Assembly (NCBI GenBank): GCA_949130495.1
Contig: OX422209.1
Coordinates: forward strand, 692,898,757 to 692,962,756
Source of the DNA: Sambucus nigra
Lineage: Eukaryota; Streptophyta; Magnoliopsida; Dipsacales; Adoxaceae
Length of the DNA: 64,000 bases
Reading direction: 5' to 3'
Shown here: positions 33,696-45,222 of the stretch, piece after piece
How positions within the stretch are numbered: position 1 is the first letter of the stretch
Layout of the letters: each line of letters starts with the position of its first letter
The notes under the pieces: model-generated
Database searches by the model: none
What the model saw: the letters and a program-made list of their open reading frames with translations, nothing else
What the model was told of the DNA's origin: nothing
Translations under genes and position numbers: made by a program

Positions 33696-34600
33696 GTGTT
33701 TAGAAAATACTCATTTTTCTTTGAAAGCCTTATATAACACACGTTTGTTTTTATTATGATTCAAACCTCATTAGGTATCTTACACATCATTATATCATCT
33801 TATTAAACTATCCCATGTTGCCACATGAGTATTAAACATTTAATGCGTTATCCTTGCATTAGTAAATCAATGAATTAATGCCATTCATTTATGACCCTTT
33901 CATGAATATTCAATCAATTACTTAGTATTATCTTTAGGGATTCATCCAACACACACACACACCACAACACAAGCACACCCACGGTTTCACGGAATTTCAC
34001 CGTCTCGCATCGAGCGCCAAGTAAACTACAGTTGGTTTGGGGTCTTTCACCATTAGGGACAGCATAGCCCTACTTAATTATTTAACCCGGCATCATCCAA
34101 TATCATTATCTTTCTAATGTGTTCAAAATTTTCATAATGTTTACATTAATTTACCTTTTTCGGGGCAAAACCACAGTCTTGGACTTAATTGCCCATTTTC
34201 CTATTATACTTGGAAAATCATTACTTTCTCCTTATGTTTTTTTATTTTTCACACGTGTTGATTTTATACCAAAAATCATTCCCATGTTAGGACTTAATTA
34301 AATTTCACCCATACTAGTATAAAAACATTCTTTAACATTTTATTTCGTAAAATGTTCCACTTTAAGTAATTTACCAATTTACCCTTTATTTATCAAAACT
34401 TGTAGTTTAATTTCTTACCAAGTGTCATTTCTCAAAAACAATCATTAAGTTTCCAACTTAACATTTTAACCCTTTCATACTTGTCACTTCAACAATTTTA
34501 TTTCATAAAATTGCATTATTTACACTACACTAAAATAGTCCCTTGTCTTACTTTATGTTTAAACCCAATAAGACCTCTTCTAAACCCGCTCACATATTTA
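32978..34600. mobile_element. Partial TGTAAC-type LTR inserted in Athila gag
   Basis: It begins TGTAACGCCCCGATCC at 32978. It shares the AAAGCAAG...CTACTTACCT site (33201-33220) with the other Tekay/Del-like LTRs, and holds a (CA)n tract (33666-33693) and an AT-rich body. No right end with TG..CA or a duplication was found; about 34600 the sequence changes into an inverted piece of the Athila 3' region. The frames inside are not convincing genes. Confidence 0.45.
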
Positions 34601-35536
34601 TTCACAATTGCTACGAGTTTATAACCCAAATCCCATACCAACTTCAAATTGGATTTTTAAAGCATACATACACCTTTCATACCTCTGTTTGGAATGTTAC
34701 TTGGGATTGAATGTTGTTGTGTTGCGGTTGCAATTCAGGCATATGAGAGTGAGAAAAATAAAGAAAGGAAAAAGAAGAAAAAAAAGTAATGAAAAAGAGA
34801 AAGTGAAAAACAAAAGAAAACATGAGAAAAAGAAGAAAAAAAGAAAGAAGAGAAAGTTGTATATGTTGTACATAGTTCAATAAGCTTTGATTGCTTTCCA
34901 AATGATATATCCAATGCTTGCTTGGAACTTGTTTTCCCATTTTTGATATTGCCCACATTTTCCCATTATCCCGAGTTTTCATCCCCAAACACTTTGAACC
35001 CGTACATACATTCCTTCATTTCGTACCCTAGCCAAACCTACATTACAACCCTATTAAAGTCCTATGTGATCTTAAGTAGATGTAATTCAAAGGTTCAAAT
35101 AGTTTTGATAATATGTGAAAATACATTTCGCCTCCTTTAATGTGCGGTATCTTTCTTTGAGATTATAATTTTTCATTTCCTATATAGCGTTCTTCAATTG
35201 TGACATGTGTGCGACCTAGTTTCCACTTACATTTACTCTTTATGCCCACATGTTCTGGGTGTTAACTCCCTATTTCGAGTGAATTCACTTGATGAGTGTA
35301 ACACCCGTGAGGATTGAATTTATGTTTGCTTTAACGTTTATTGGATTTATATAAGTTTTTGTCAATTCACATTTGCATGTGCTCGCTCCCCTCCCACATT
35401 TTAAAGTTTCAATTCTATGAGATGCATTCTATAATGTTAATGATTAAGACTTTCGTTTGAATTTGTTCGATATGCTAATAATGTGTATGAAATCTTATTC
35501 ACTATTGTTGGGCTTGTCGCATGTTGGTTTGGGCTT
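34600..35536. repeat. Inverted copy of the Athila 3' UTR segment 24200-25110
   Basis: For example AAGCCCAACAATAATGAA (24215) corresponds to the reverse complement of TTATTCACTATTGTTGGGCTT (35495). The CATTACAACCCTAT...AAGTCCTATGTGATC block (35041) matches 24655-24695 inverted. Divergence is clear but the order is kept throughout. The overlapping AG-rich frame at 34740-34880 is chance. Confidence 0.75.
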
Positions 35537-35540
35537 GTCG

Positions 35541-36265
35541 CCTGGAGTTAATAAAAAGGGAATAAACCATTGCAAAAGAGAAAATTCAATACAAAATCAC
35601 TACGTTAATTACCCAAACAGTGTCAATAGTCAACAAGTTACAAGTAAAATGGAAAATAACTTACAATAAATGAAGTAGATGATGGAAATGAGAAGGAAAT
35701 ATCACAAACCCTAGGAGAGAGAAGAGAGACACAACAAATATATAATTTCTTTCCATCTCTTTTCTAGAAAGATTGAACGATCCTATCTAAATTTAAACTT
35801 CTTACAATATATAGTAAGTGGGAAAAATTACCAAACAAGAGGATTCAAAATCAAAATAAAAATTGGAAACCAAACTACTTGACAAAAGTGTTCGAGGACT
35901 AAGGGCACCGATTGATGATTATCCTAGGACCGATTGACCGATTTTTGGGAAAAAAACTCTACTTCGAACCAAAGGCAAAATCTAATCCACCGGTCGATCG
36001 CTCACTAGGGGTCGGTCGACCGGTCCTCTATTTTATTGAATTCCCCTCTCCTTTTTATTCCGCACAAGGGGCCTTGGAGTGAATTGACCATAACTTGGTC
36101 TCTTGGAACCGGATTGACACGCCATTGGAATGTTTGTGAAGTTCACTCATAGAGCTACAACTTTGATGAAGAGTTTGGGCACGAAGCTCGAATGTAGTAA
36201 TGACAAAATTTCCCCCGAAGATGCGTAATGCATTGAAACTTCCCCGGAGCACTCCAATCCCTACA
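35541..36265 (-). mobile_element. 5' LTR of the Athila-type element, inner fragment
   Basis: It is a direct copy of 23050-23760 (same AAAAAGGGAATAAACC start and the same palindrome/TATA module). The 620 bp corresponding to 22438-23057, including the LTR end and PBS, is missing and replaced by the inverted segment on its left. A Helitron-like insertion separates it from 39461-39602. Confidence 0.7.
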
Positions 36266-36269
36266 AAAC

Positions 36270-39200
36270 ATATATATATAAAATAAAGTATAAAACTTAT
36301 TTATGTCATAAGACTAAAAGGTGATGTCATCTATATGATAACAAATTTAAGGGTTGAGATTAAAGCCACCATAACTAGAAATGAAGGGTCAAGATCATTT
36401 CCCCTTCTCTATCTTACACATCAAAAAATCTTCCACCCACCCACTTTATTGATCACAAGGGTCTCGAAGAAAGGAAGCTCAAGAAACGTATTATGGCAGA
36501 GCGCAAGGCTCAAGAAGCATAATATCTCCCTCTCTCTCTCTCCAAACCTTAGAAACTCGTCTGATGTTTTTTAGTCTCTCCCACAATCCAAATCCATCCC
36601 ACCGCCATAAAACCTCCATCCATCTCTATCAAAGAAACTATTCGAATAAAAGTCCGGTGTGTTAAAAATATCAAGACACGCTTGGGTTTTGATTTTGCTT
36701 CCTCGAGCCTCTCTCTTCCTCTCTCTCAAAGTCATTTCTTCTCCTGATCCTTCGTCATCCCGCCTCTTTTCCTTTGACAAAAGAGACTACGATACCCTCC
36801 CGTAAACTTGAGGGAGGGCATGAAAGTTACATCAAATATGTCTTCTTTTCAACTTCGGGCGTGTCGCAAGTACAAGACCTCTCTATACACTACATTGAAT
36901 ACCCTTAAACCCTCATCTATGGGGTTATTTCTTTGTCTTTTTTTTTCTTTCCTAATTTGGTTTATGCATCAGGGTTTTCTGCTTTCGCTTCTTCAAAGTG
37001 AAATTTGAGAATGAGGCTTTCTGATTTGTTTCTTCAGCAATGACGACAAGACAAAAAGACATGGAGAGAAACTTATATCACAGGCAAAATCGTAATCTCT
37101 GAAATTGAACTGCCAAATGGTGTCGTTGTCAGATCGAGAGGTTACCGAATGTGTCGGTGAGAGTGAATCCCAGTTGGATTAGGTTTGAAGAGTCAATGTT
37201 GCGTTGGATAATTAACAAACATAAAAAGTTATTGATTAATTCCATTTCAAATTCAAGATTGTTTAACCAAATATCACGGTTAACTTATTGAATTGTATTT
37301 TAACCTATGTGTTTTGTACCATTTTAGTTTGTGATTTTTGCGACAACTTAATATCATTTTTTTACATTTGATTTTGTTTTAAAATGCTATAAGCAATTCA
37401 TATTTTATAATTCTATAATGTTATACGCGTTTTTACTATTTTTACTAATATTTGATATTTATCTTTGTTCAATTGCAGAAATCTTGTATCAGTCCAAGTA
37501 TTTGTTTTTATCCTATCTATTGTTGAATGACGAACTGTCTTTTGATTCTGTGTTGGAGCCATTGGTTTTGGTTGCTAGACTATGCAATTTATTAGAGAGA
37601 AACAATGGTAGCTGGGGAGTGTTGTGGTTTTTGTAGTCTACAATTTTTTCATTATTGCTTTAAACCTGATGCATTAGATTTTGCCTTCAGTTTGTAGATA
37701 TATTATTTCTGTAAGTTCCATGGTTGTAGATCTGATGTTAAATTTATCTACTTATTTTAGTGGTTTTTGTGTTATGTATTTATATATTAGATGTGTGTAG
37801 TTTAACATTGGCATTAAATAAATTGGTATACACATGCTGCTTTCTAACCTGTTGTTGAGGACAAAAAATCAAATATTTTTGAAATTATAAAAAAATTAAT
37901 GTATCTTACTTATAAATTGGTTTTTGTTTTGTTTATGTAGTGCAAATAATAAATAGAGTATCATACTAATCTATGTATGCAAGCTTTACTTGAAAGTAAA
38001 CTCTGTTTTTGTAACGGCTTGTATTCTTACAAAAACTGTAGAGTTTTTTTCGTAGGTTTATAGTTTTCATAACTTTAAGTAAAACAATTCGTGGAAGGAA
38101 AGTTTGTCATTTTGAGTCTTAACATCCATCATTGTAAAAGAATAAAATGAAACATAGGTAAAAGAGGATGCCTATAACTTTCTAAGCCACCATTCATTAA
38201 TAGTCACATTTCTTCATAATTTAGTGTTAGCATTTTTGGAATAAAGTTACTAAAGAAGTGATCCCTCTTATTTTTCCTATTAATGTCCCATCATACTCTC
38301 CTCTCTCAATAGTAATTGTTATTTTGGGACCAGTGACCGATGCAATGCAGAGTGCATTGTAATTTGTTATTTTTTTCCTTTTGATTTTAAGATCTAAATT
38401 ATTAATTCTTTTAGGTAGTGAAAACAATTTGTTTATCGGTAAGGTTGTTGTGAACACTATGGATTGATATATCAAAGAAGGGATAGCGCCATTTAAATTT
38501 CATTGTTTCACCATATCCAACCCAACTGTAGATTAATGTTAATTTTAATATAATATTTTATATATCAAAGACGGGGTAGCAGCTTCCTCAAATATTTCAT
38601 GGACCGTAGGAATTTTAATTATTGGAAATGTTGTTGATTGGGTATTTTTTATTTTGTTTACTAACTACTTGCAATTTTTGGTGAATAAAGTTTTTATTGA
38701 TTATGGTTATTTTAGTTAGTGTGATATTTAGACTGAAATGTATGTAGAGGATGATCTAACTTTATATTTTCTTCTAAGACCTCATAACAACACATTGTAT
38801 GCTAAGTGCATACCAACTGGATTACTTTTTTAGGCTGATCAAAATTCTACACTCTTGAGTTCACCTTACATGCACAAGTACGCGTGACATCAATGTCAAC
38901 TAACACTCGAGATGAAGTTCTCCATAAACGAAGTATTATGTATCCTAGGACACCTATATGCTTTTATAATCGAAGTATTATATACCTAAAAACATTTACA
39001 TAATTGTTCATCTGAAATCATTGTAGGGCTTCAAGATTTATGTGCATTATAGTTTTATTATTAGGCGTTCAGGGATATTTGCAAGTTTGAGAGTGTCTGA
39101 AAGAAACGCTAATCTATCCTTACGATGTGAATTTCTATTGGCTCTAAGAAGATCACATGCTTTACAATGAAGTCCAGAGAAGTATATATAGTTGATTTGG

Positions 39201-39459
39201 CACGTTTAAGAGACGGGACTGGCCATTTGTTTGTAATATGGACTTATTTGACAATTGTGGGTTTTCTTTTATACGAATTTTGTCATGGACTCATTCTTAT
39301 AGTTTTACTTCTCATCATTTTGTTCGTAAAGTTGCCAATAATGATTTTCTTAATTGTGTACACATTTTTGTGTTTTATAAAAAATTCTATGATTACTAGG
39401 CTTAGTTGACGCAGTTTTTTAGATGTTTTTGTCGTGCCTTCAGGCACAAGCATACCCTA

Positions 39460-39460
<1 letters not shown>
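36270..39460 (+). mobile_element. Helitron-like insertion in the LTR microsatellite
   Basis: The LTR is interrupted exactly in its (TA)n tract. The insert ends with a hairpin GTGCC-TTCA-GGCAC (39434-39447), nine bases, then CTAG (39457-39460) followed by T: the Helitron 3' signature. The expected 5' TC after an A is not seen near 36270, so the left end is uncertain. Inside I see no RepHel protein: 36400-36780 is CT-rich, a 7-bp hairpin (CCCTCCC/GGGAGGG) lies at 36795-36818, and an exon-like stretch after a GCAG acceptor lies at 37480-37636. It is probably non-autonomous. Confidence 0.5.
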
Positions 39461-39496
<36 letters not shown>

Positions 39497-39602
39497 AATC
39501 ACAGTTATACAGTACAAGAGCTTTAATGCGTGAAATAATGGTCACAAATGTGAGTGCAAGCATAAGTAACGGGGGCTAATATACAATATTCGCAACTAAT
39601 CA
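39461..39602 (-). mobile_element. 5' LTR outer fragment of the Athila-type element
   Basis: It matches 23850-23978 (TTATACNGTACAAGAG..., GGTCACAAATGTG..., CAACTAATCA) after the microsatellite and ends at the CTGCT duplication. Confidence 0.7.
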
Positions 39603-39995
39603 CTGCTCAAAAAACACCCACAAATCCCAATAAGATAATTTTATATTTTTTCTAGTGTGAATACTTGATTTATTTTATAATTACCCATTCAAATGGGTGA
39701 AATATTTTTAACCGTGGCTAAAAATAATCTATATGTGTATATAGAGAAAAGCTCATGTGCGTGATCCTTTTGCGTGACAGATAAAAAGGCTCTAAAACGA
39801 CACCATCAAGTGTGTTTTAGAGGAGCCCTTTATTTTCCAATTAAAAAAAAGTCAACAAAGTGACCTGAACAAAACTTTAAAAGAAAGAATAAACCTAATA
39901 AGATAAAATGTAAAGGGGTTACTTTTTTGCTCCCAACTAAAAACAATGTATTTAATAAAAACTAAAAATCTGGATTTAAAAAAAATATTTTTTTT

Positions 39996-40325
39996 AAGAA
40001 AAGAGTCAATTAATGGGCATTCGCCAACATAAATACATATTTTTTAACAAACAAACATATTTTTAGTTTAACTCATTTAGTTCATCAAACACCATTTACC
40101 TAAAACTTTCTTACTTTTAAAGGTTCGCGCCAGCGGGTGCCCATATTAGGCCTTGGCATGAAGTGGGGTGGAGGTGGATACCGCTGGCGCAGATCGTTAA
40201 AAATAAGAGAGTATTGAGTAGAAGAGCGTTTGATGGACTAATGGGTTAAATGAAAAATATGTCTTTTTTACAAAAATATGTATTTATGTTAGAGAGTGTA
40301 CACATTAATTGACCTTTAAAAAATG
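39996..40325. mobile_element. Fold-back MITE with about 140-bp inverted arms
   Basis: The arms 39996-40136 and 40181-40325 are imperfect reverse complements over their whole length. Shared blocks are GTCAATTAATG, AACATAAATACATATTTTT, ACATATTTTT, CATCAAAC and GCGCCAGCGG at the inner ends, leaving a 44-bp loop. No coding. 39608-39995 before it shows no feature. Confidence 0.7.
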
Positions 40326-40351
40326 CTAGGTTTGCCCACATGCGTTGCATG
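40326..40351 (-). other. Helitron-like 3' terminus on the minus strand
   Basis: Read on the minus strand: CATGC-AAC-GCATG hairpin (40351-40339), nine bases, then CTAG (40329-40326). Spacing is identical to the other Helitron-like end at 39434-39460. The next base is C rather than T, which weakens the call. The rest of such an element would extend right toward 41640; no 5' end was found. Confidence 0.35.
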
Positions 40352-41640
40352 TACGATTGAATCTGGGTATTCAATTAAAGCTTTAAAAGCTGAAAACATG
40401 AGATTATAAGTATAGAGATCCATTACCAGCTGAAAAACCCATTCCAAGGTTATCTTTTATTCGTAAAGACATTAAAATTATTATAAGCAAAGTAAAATCA
40501 TTTGCAGTTGAATAGAAATATAGCTTGAATATGATTAAAGTCCAAAACATGTAGTAATCAAACTCAGTAAGATCAATGTATTGTAGCAATGAAAAAGCAC
40601 ACCACTAATCAAAAATAAATTAACAGGAGATGGGTTATAAAAATAATATTCTAAAGTATATAGTTTACATTTCCCTACAGTGTTATTATAATGGAATAAA
40701 TATTGCAAGAATAAAACAAAGGGACTAATTGTTTATCCAAATTTCACCCCTAACCTCACCAAAAAAATATTTACCAAATTGATATTGTGAGATAATTTCA
40801 TCATTACATAAAGGTAACAATTCAAAATTAATAAAAAGATTATAAAAAAGAAATTACAAGAGTAAAACCAAAGGAGTAATTGTTTATCCAATTTTTTTAT
40901 AACTCTTTGACCAATCCCACCCCTAACTCCCCCTAAAAGGATAGTCATAAACTAAGTAAAATATCTTTTTGTACAGTAGGTATTGAAATATGAAAGAAAA
41001 AAGCAAGACCACACATATGTTACTAAAAATAATATAGTAATATCATTTTCTTTCAATGGTGAACTATCCTCGTGTTTGTGAAAAAATCATTCCTCATAAC
41101 AATTCATTGAATTTCTTGATTAATATTGACATAAATTTTCAAATTTAACAAATAATGATGTGAAAATCACTTACACTATGAATGTACGACTATATTCTAT
41201 ATTTCTAAGTAATATATTCAGGGACTAAAGTAAATACTCAGCCGGCTCTATGAATGTTTAAAAGGAACAAATCAGATATTGAATTAACATAATCATATTT
41301 GTTCTTTTTCTTGTTAAGTTAAGATCATATGTGAGCGTATTGATGGAGTACAAACTAAGATTTCATATATTTAAGGATTAATTATACTTGCCCCCTGAAC
41401 TTCATCCCCTCCTACACATTTTCACCCCAACTTTCAGTTTCTTTAGATAACCTTCTGATCTTCCAACATGACTACAAATAACCCATACCATCTAACTCTA
41501 TTAGTTTTTAGAAGGAAAAGTTAGGCATGTGTGGTGAATGTGATTTTTAAAGTTTCGTTTGGTAATTTTGACTTATTTTCTTACAATCACTAAAATACAA
41601 ATCATTTTTATATTTTATTTATTATATCTCTCTTTCATCC
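40352..41640. other. AT-rich non-coding stretch with a local duplication
   Basis: No gene. Two similar blocks (ACTAATTGTTTATCCAA...CACCCCTAAC) start near 40725 and 40875, offset by about 150 bp. 41375-41480 carries a repeat-like CCCCCTGAACTT...CACCCCAACTTTCAG sequence often seen in plant intergenic DNA. Confidence 0.4.
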
Positions 41641-41641
41641 C

Positions 41642-41642
<1 letters not shown>

Positions 41643-41685
<43 letters not shown>

Positions 41686-41702
41686 TCTCTCTCTCTCTCT
41701 CA

Positions 41703-41746
<44 letters not shown>
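41643..41746. repeat. Compound microsatellite (CT)n-(CA)n
   Basis: CT units 41643-41700 pass into CA units to 41746. The 110-codon frame across it is only a translation of the repeat. 41747-41850 then holds GC-rich GTCCCCG-type sequence typical of a dispersed plant repeat; 41870-42079 is AT-rich without features. Confidence 0.95.
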
Positions 41747-41748
<2 letters not shown>

Positions 41749-42079
41749 GATGTCATCGGGTCGATTTTGGGTCGGAAAAAGCATCCCCGTCCCCGTTAGA
41801 AATATTATTCCCCGTCTCCACCATGTTCCTCATTATAACGGGGTCCCCGCGGGGAACCTGTTTCTTTTTTTTAATACATTATTTATGTTAAATCTAAAAA
41901 ATTTAAAACAAATTTGTTGGTGTAGGTTTTCTATTAAATCTAAAAAAAACATTACATTATTTTTGTAAAAAAAATTATTACAACTTTAATAAAAAAAATC
42001 TTTACAATATTTATAATAAAAACAATTCAATTCTAATTGATGAATTTGACTACCAAATGCATTCTACAAGATATAATGA

Positions 42080-42518
42080 TGTCACCCATGTGGGTACCTC
42101 GTTTAACTATCCTAGCTTAGATAAGTAGCCCGATTAAGCCCGATCCAAGATAAGGGAAAGTCCGTCCTAAAGTCTAAGGTTTCGTACATAACTAGTTCAG
42201 TTACGACCCATTCAACCCCTAAAATATCTCAAGAGATATTATAGGGATTATGGGCTAACGTGGAGGTGCCCAAAACCCCCACTCTCTGAACATTACATGC
42301 ATATATTGAACCCCCAACCCGTGGAAAAAGGGGCGCAATTGTAAACACTCCCCTTGAGTAAAGAGAAATATAATACAAAGAGCACCACCGTGGATGTAGG
42401 CCATTTTTCCGAACAACGTATATCTTGTGTTGTGTGTGACTGCAGTTTTTTTTTTTGTTCTTTATTTTTTCTGGTGATCCCATTTTCTTACCATTTGTGT
42501 TGAGATTTATTGTCACCA
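42080..42518 (+). mobile_element. 5' LTR of the plus-strand Tat-type element
   Basis: It starts TGTCACCCATGTGGG (start could be 3 nt earlier) and ends TTATTGTCACCA, about 439 bp, four bases before the PBS. There is no second copy to confirm the edges. Confidence 0.55.
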
Positions 42519-42522
42519 TAAT

Positions 42523-42540
42523 TGGCGCCGTCTGTGGGAA
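42523..42540 (+). other. Primer-binding site
   Basis: TGGCGCCGTCTGTGGGAA is the standard PBS form next to many plant gypsy LTRs; a decayed minus-strand version lies at 19384-19403. Confidence 0.75.
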
Positions 42541-42586
42541 GCGATTGTTCTTCCGTTAAGAAAGCCTTCACCAATAAGAACCTAGA

Positions 42587-43825
42587 ATGTCTGGTCATAG
42601 TAACAATGCCCCTCAAGCAGGGGATATTCAGGAGAAACCTGCCCCTCGTAGGGTCAGATCTGAAGTTCGATGCTCAAACCTAAGTCCTCACCTAGAACGA
42701 CAAGCCTCAGAAGAAATTTAAGGACCAGGTAGGTCCACGTAAGTTTCCAGACTAATCGAAGCCGCCGAGGCCAGGCTTTAAGAACAGGAGGAAGCCACTC
42801 GCAAGCAAGAAGCTGAAAATTCTTGCCTCAAGAGGAGGCTGGACAAGATGGAGAGAGAAATCCATCGCAGCACAAGGCAATGTCATTATCGCACCCCTAG
42901 CCCTCAGGCGAGCATATCTCACAGCCGAGGAAGGAGCCCGAGATGTAGATATCAAATAATCGATGGACATAGGTCAGACAATGACTTGCCTGAGCAATAA
43001 TAATCAGATCGCCATTACACGAGCCTAGGCCCAGGAAACGACGACATATGAAACTTGGTTCGAAGAGAAATGGACCAATACCCAACACATCGAGGTGCCA
43101 AGTCAACCAGAGAGCTATCTAGGCGAGCTCTCAGGACCCAGATGAAATCCCCTTTCTAGAGAGAGATAGAAGAAGACGAATCCCCTAAGAAGTTCGCAAT
43201 GACCAGGTTCAAGATCTACGATGGAAAGACTTATCCTATTGATCACGTTAGGCAATATAGGCAGGCCATGGCCCTATGGAACCACATGGACGCATTGACG
43301 TGTTGGATATTTTCGTCGAGCTTACACAATGTAGCTCATATATGGTTCAAGAAACTCCCTCACAAATCTATCAGAAACTTCGAATCCCTGGAGAAGATCT
43401 TCACAGCTCGCTTCATTACCAGCAACTCCTACCTGAAGAGTATGGATTCTTTATTGACTATAAAGAAAAAGCCCCACGAGAGCCTCAAAGACTACACGAA
43501 GAGGTATTGGGAACTGTTCAACGAGGTCGAGGACTTCTCAGAATAGGTCATCGTCTCATCCTTCAAGATTGGATTACCCAGTTCTTGCCTCCTACACCAG
43601 TCCCTCACTATGAAGGAGGCCACAACCATTGACGACTTAATGGCTCGTATTGAAAAATACGCCAAAGTTGAATATGTGACCCATCTCAGTGCAGGGGGAA
43701 ATAGTCATGCTAAGTTCGCCTGCAAGGGTAGCGATAAGATTGAGAATCAAAAGAAAGGAATTAAGAACGGGGGCAAGGGAGGCCCCAAGAATGGGAATAA
43801 GAGTGATGCCTTGAAATCATTTTAA
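42587..43825 (+). pseudogene. Gag (Tat-type)
   Basis: The ATG at 42587 opens MSGHSNNAPQAGDIQEKPAP. The N-terminal third has several stops and a coiled-coil-like charged stretch (42780-42870). The capsid core follows in 43199-43546: FKIYDGKTYPIDHVRQYRQA, AHIWFKKLPHKSIRNFESLE and LKDYTKRYWELFNEVEDFSE, then a TAG and a +1 change to 43610-43825 with TIDDLMARIEKYAKVE. The order fits gag of the Tat lineage. It packages element RNA in particles. It is damaged but clearly recognisable. Confidence 0.75.
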
Positions 43826-43909
43826 GCAGTAAACACAGTATTTAAAGAACGAATCTACAAGATTCTAGCAAAGATCAAGGACGAACCATTTGTTAAGTAG
43901 CCCAGAAAT

Positions 43910-44164
43910 ATGCGTGGAGACCCTTCAAAGAGGAATAACGTACTAAGATGTGCTTTTCACAAAAAGTGGGGGCACAAAACTGAGCACTGTAAAGCCCTCA
44001 AGTCTCACCTCGAAGAGTTAGCTCAAACGGGACACTTGAGTGAATTTGTGGAAAAGAAGGCAGAGAAGGTAGCTGCTAATGGAGATCAAAGGCCCGATAA
44101 TGTGCTCGAGGAAGACGTCGACCATGACTTTGCAGTAATTCATGGGGAATTCGATCTCAAATAG
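43910..44164 (+). pseudogene. Gag zinc finger and gag-protease linker
   Basis: RCAFHKKWGHKTEHCKALKS (from 43946) has the spacing C-x2-H-x3-G-H-x4-C used in Tat gag (CRFHxxxGHxTxxC), a nucleic-acid-binding knuckle. LEELAQTGHLSEFV follows (LIRxGxLxxFV in relatives). Stop at 44162-44164. Confidence 0.75.
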
Positions 44165-44296
44165 ATTCAAGGAAACACAACTCGAATGGAAGTTAAAAAG
44201 CTTACAGCCATGATGTTAGCTTTTCAAATCGATCCAGCTAAAACTCAATCAAGAAAGCGTCGGTGAGCAGAGGACGTCGACTACAACAAGCACATT

Positions 44297-44575
44297 ATGT
44301 TCACATATGAGGACTTGGTGGGGGTAAGGACACCACATCATGATGCATTGATCATTACACTCAGGATAGCTAACTACGACATCGACAAGTTTCTCGTCGA
44401 CCAAGGTAGCTCATCCGAAGTAATGTACCTCGACCTGTTCAGGAAGTTGAAGTTAAGAATCTCCAACCTAAAGGAATCCACCGTTCCTCTAGTTAGTTTT
44501 GCTGGGAAAGTAACCATCCAATTGGGGAAGATCGTCCTTCCATTCAGAGAAGGAAACATATCCAAAATGATCTAG
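44297..44575 (+). pseudogene. Aspartic protease (Tat-type)
   Basis: The frame reads TPHHDALIITLRIANYDIDK, FLVDQGSSSEVMYLDLFRKL and VPLVSFAGKVTIQLGKIVLP. The active site is VDQGSSSEVMY where the family has VDxGSSxxIL(Y/F); the catalytic Asp is kept. After the TAG at 44573 the same frame continues (FLMVDIDSPYQAILDRGWL), the usual F.VVD..SPYNAILGRPWL, so one nonsense codon interrupts it. 44600-45220 is the linker to RT (includes NRELVTLLQSNIDVFAWEPY and MPGID-like LPGIDLSI). Confidence 0.75.
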
Positions 44576-45222
44576 TTTCTCATGGTCGATATTGACTCAC
44601 CCTACCAGGCGATCCTCGACAGAGGATGGCTGCACCCGATGAAAGCCGTCCCCTCTATCTACCATCAGAAACTCAAAAGCTTAACTGAACGAGGAGTGGT
44701 GGATATCCACGGAGATCAAGTGATGGCGAGAAAGTGATTCATAGCAGCCATCCGCCCCAAGCCAGAGAAGAAGGTTGAGAAAGTTATAAGCAAGGATGAA
44801 TAACAGGAGAGGCTAATGCCCTCCAAATAGAAACTAAGGTATGGAAGACCAAGAGTGGAGGAAACTAGGGTACTCCCCTCTGAAAGAGTCATCGAGGACC
44901 TAGAGGAAGTCACAGCCAGTAGCAGCTCGAGTGAAAGAAAGTTCTTAATTGGAACCTCACTCACCGATAGCGAAAATAGGGAATTGGTCACCCTACTCCA
45001 AAGTAACATAGATGTCTTTGCATGGGAGCCTTATGAGCTGCCCGGGATTGATCTAAGCATCACTTGTCATTGACTACACATCGATCTAGTATTCAAGACA
45101 ATTGCAAAGAAATCTCATCAACTGCTCCTGAAAAAGCCAAGGCAATGGAGAAGGAAGTTGAAAAACTGTTGGACGCAGGATCCATACGGGAAGTCTAGTT
45201 CACCAAATGGCTATCCAACCCA

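Larger units (their letters stand above)
22433..39607 (-). mobile_element. Athila-type Ty3/gypsy element bounded by a CTGCT duplication
   Basis: CTGCT at 22433-22437 precedes TGACTCGC, and CTGCT at 39603-39607 follows ACTAATCA; these are the outer ends of the two LTRs. On the minus strand the order is 5' LTR remnant (39602-35541), rearranged leader, gag (to 32973), protease, RT, RNase H, integrase, spacer, accessory gene, 3' UTR, PPT, 3' LTR (23978-22438). Gene order and integrase/RT sequence style fit Athila. Later insertions at 32978 and about 36270 enlarge it. Confidence 0.7.

Noticed and set aside
22438..39602. Endogenous pararetrovirus origin for the minus-strand pol
   Set aside because: Integrase, PPT and LTRs are present, and gene order is that of Athila Ty3/gypsy.
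41559..41891. 110-codon plus-strand frame
   Set aside because: It translates the (CT)n(CA)n microsatellite; no protein features.
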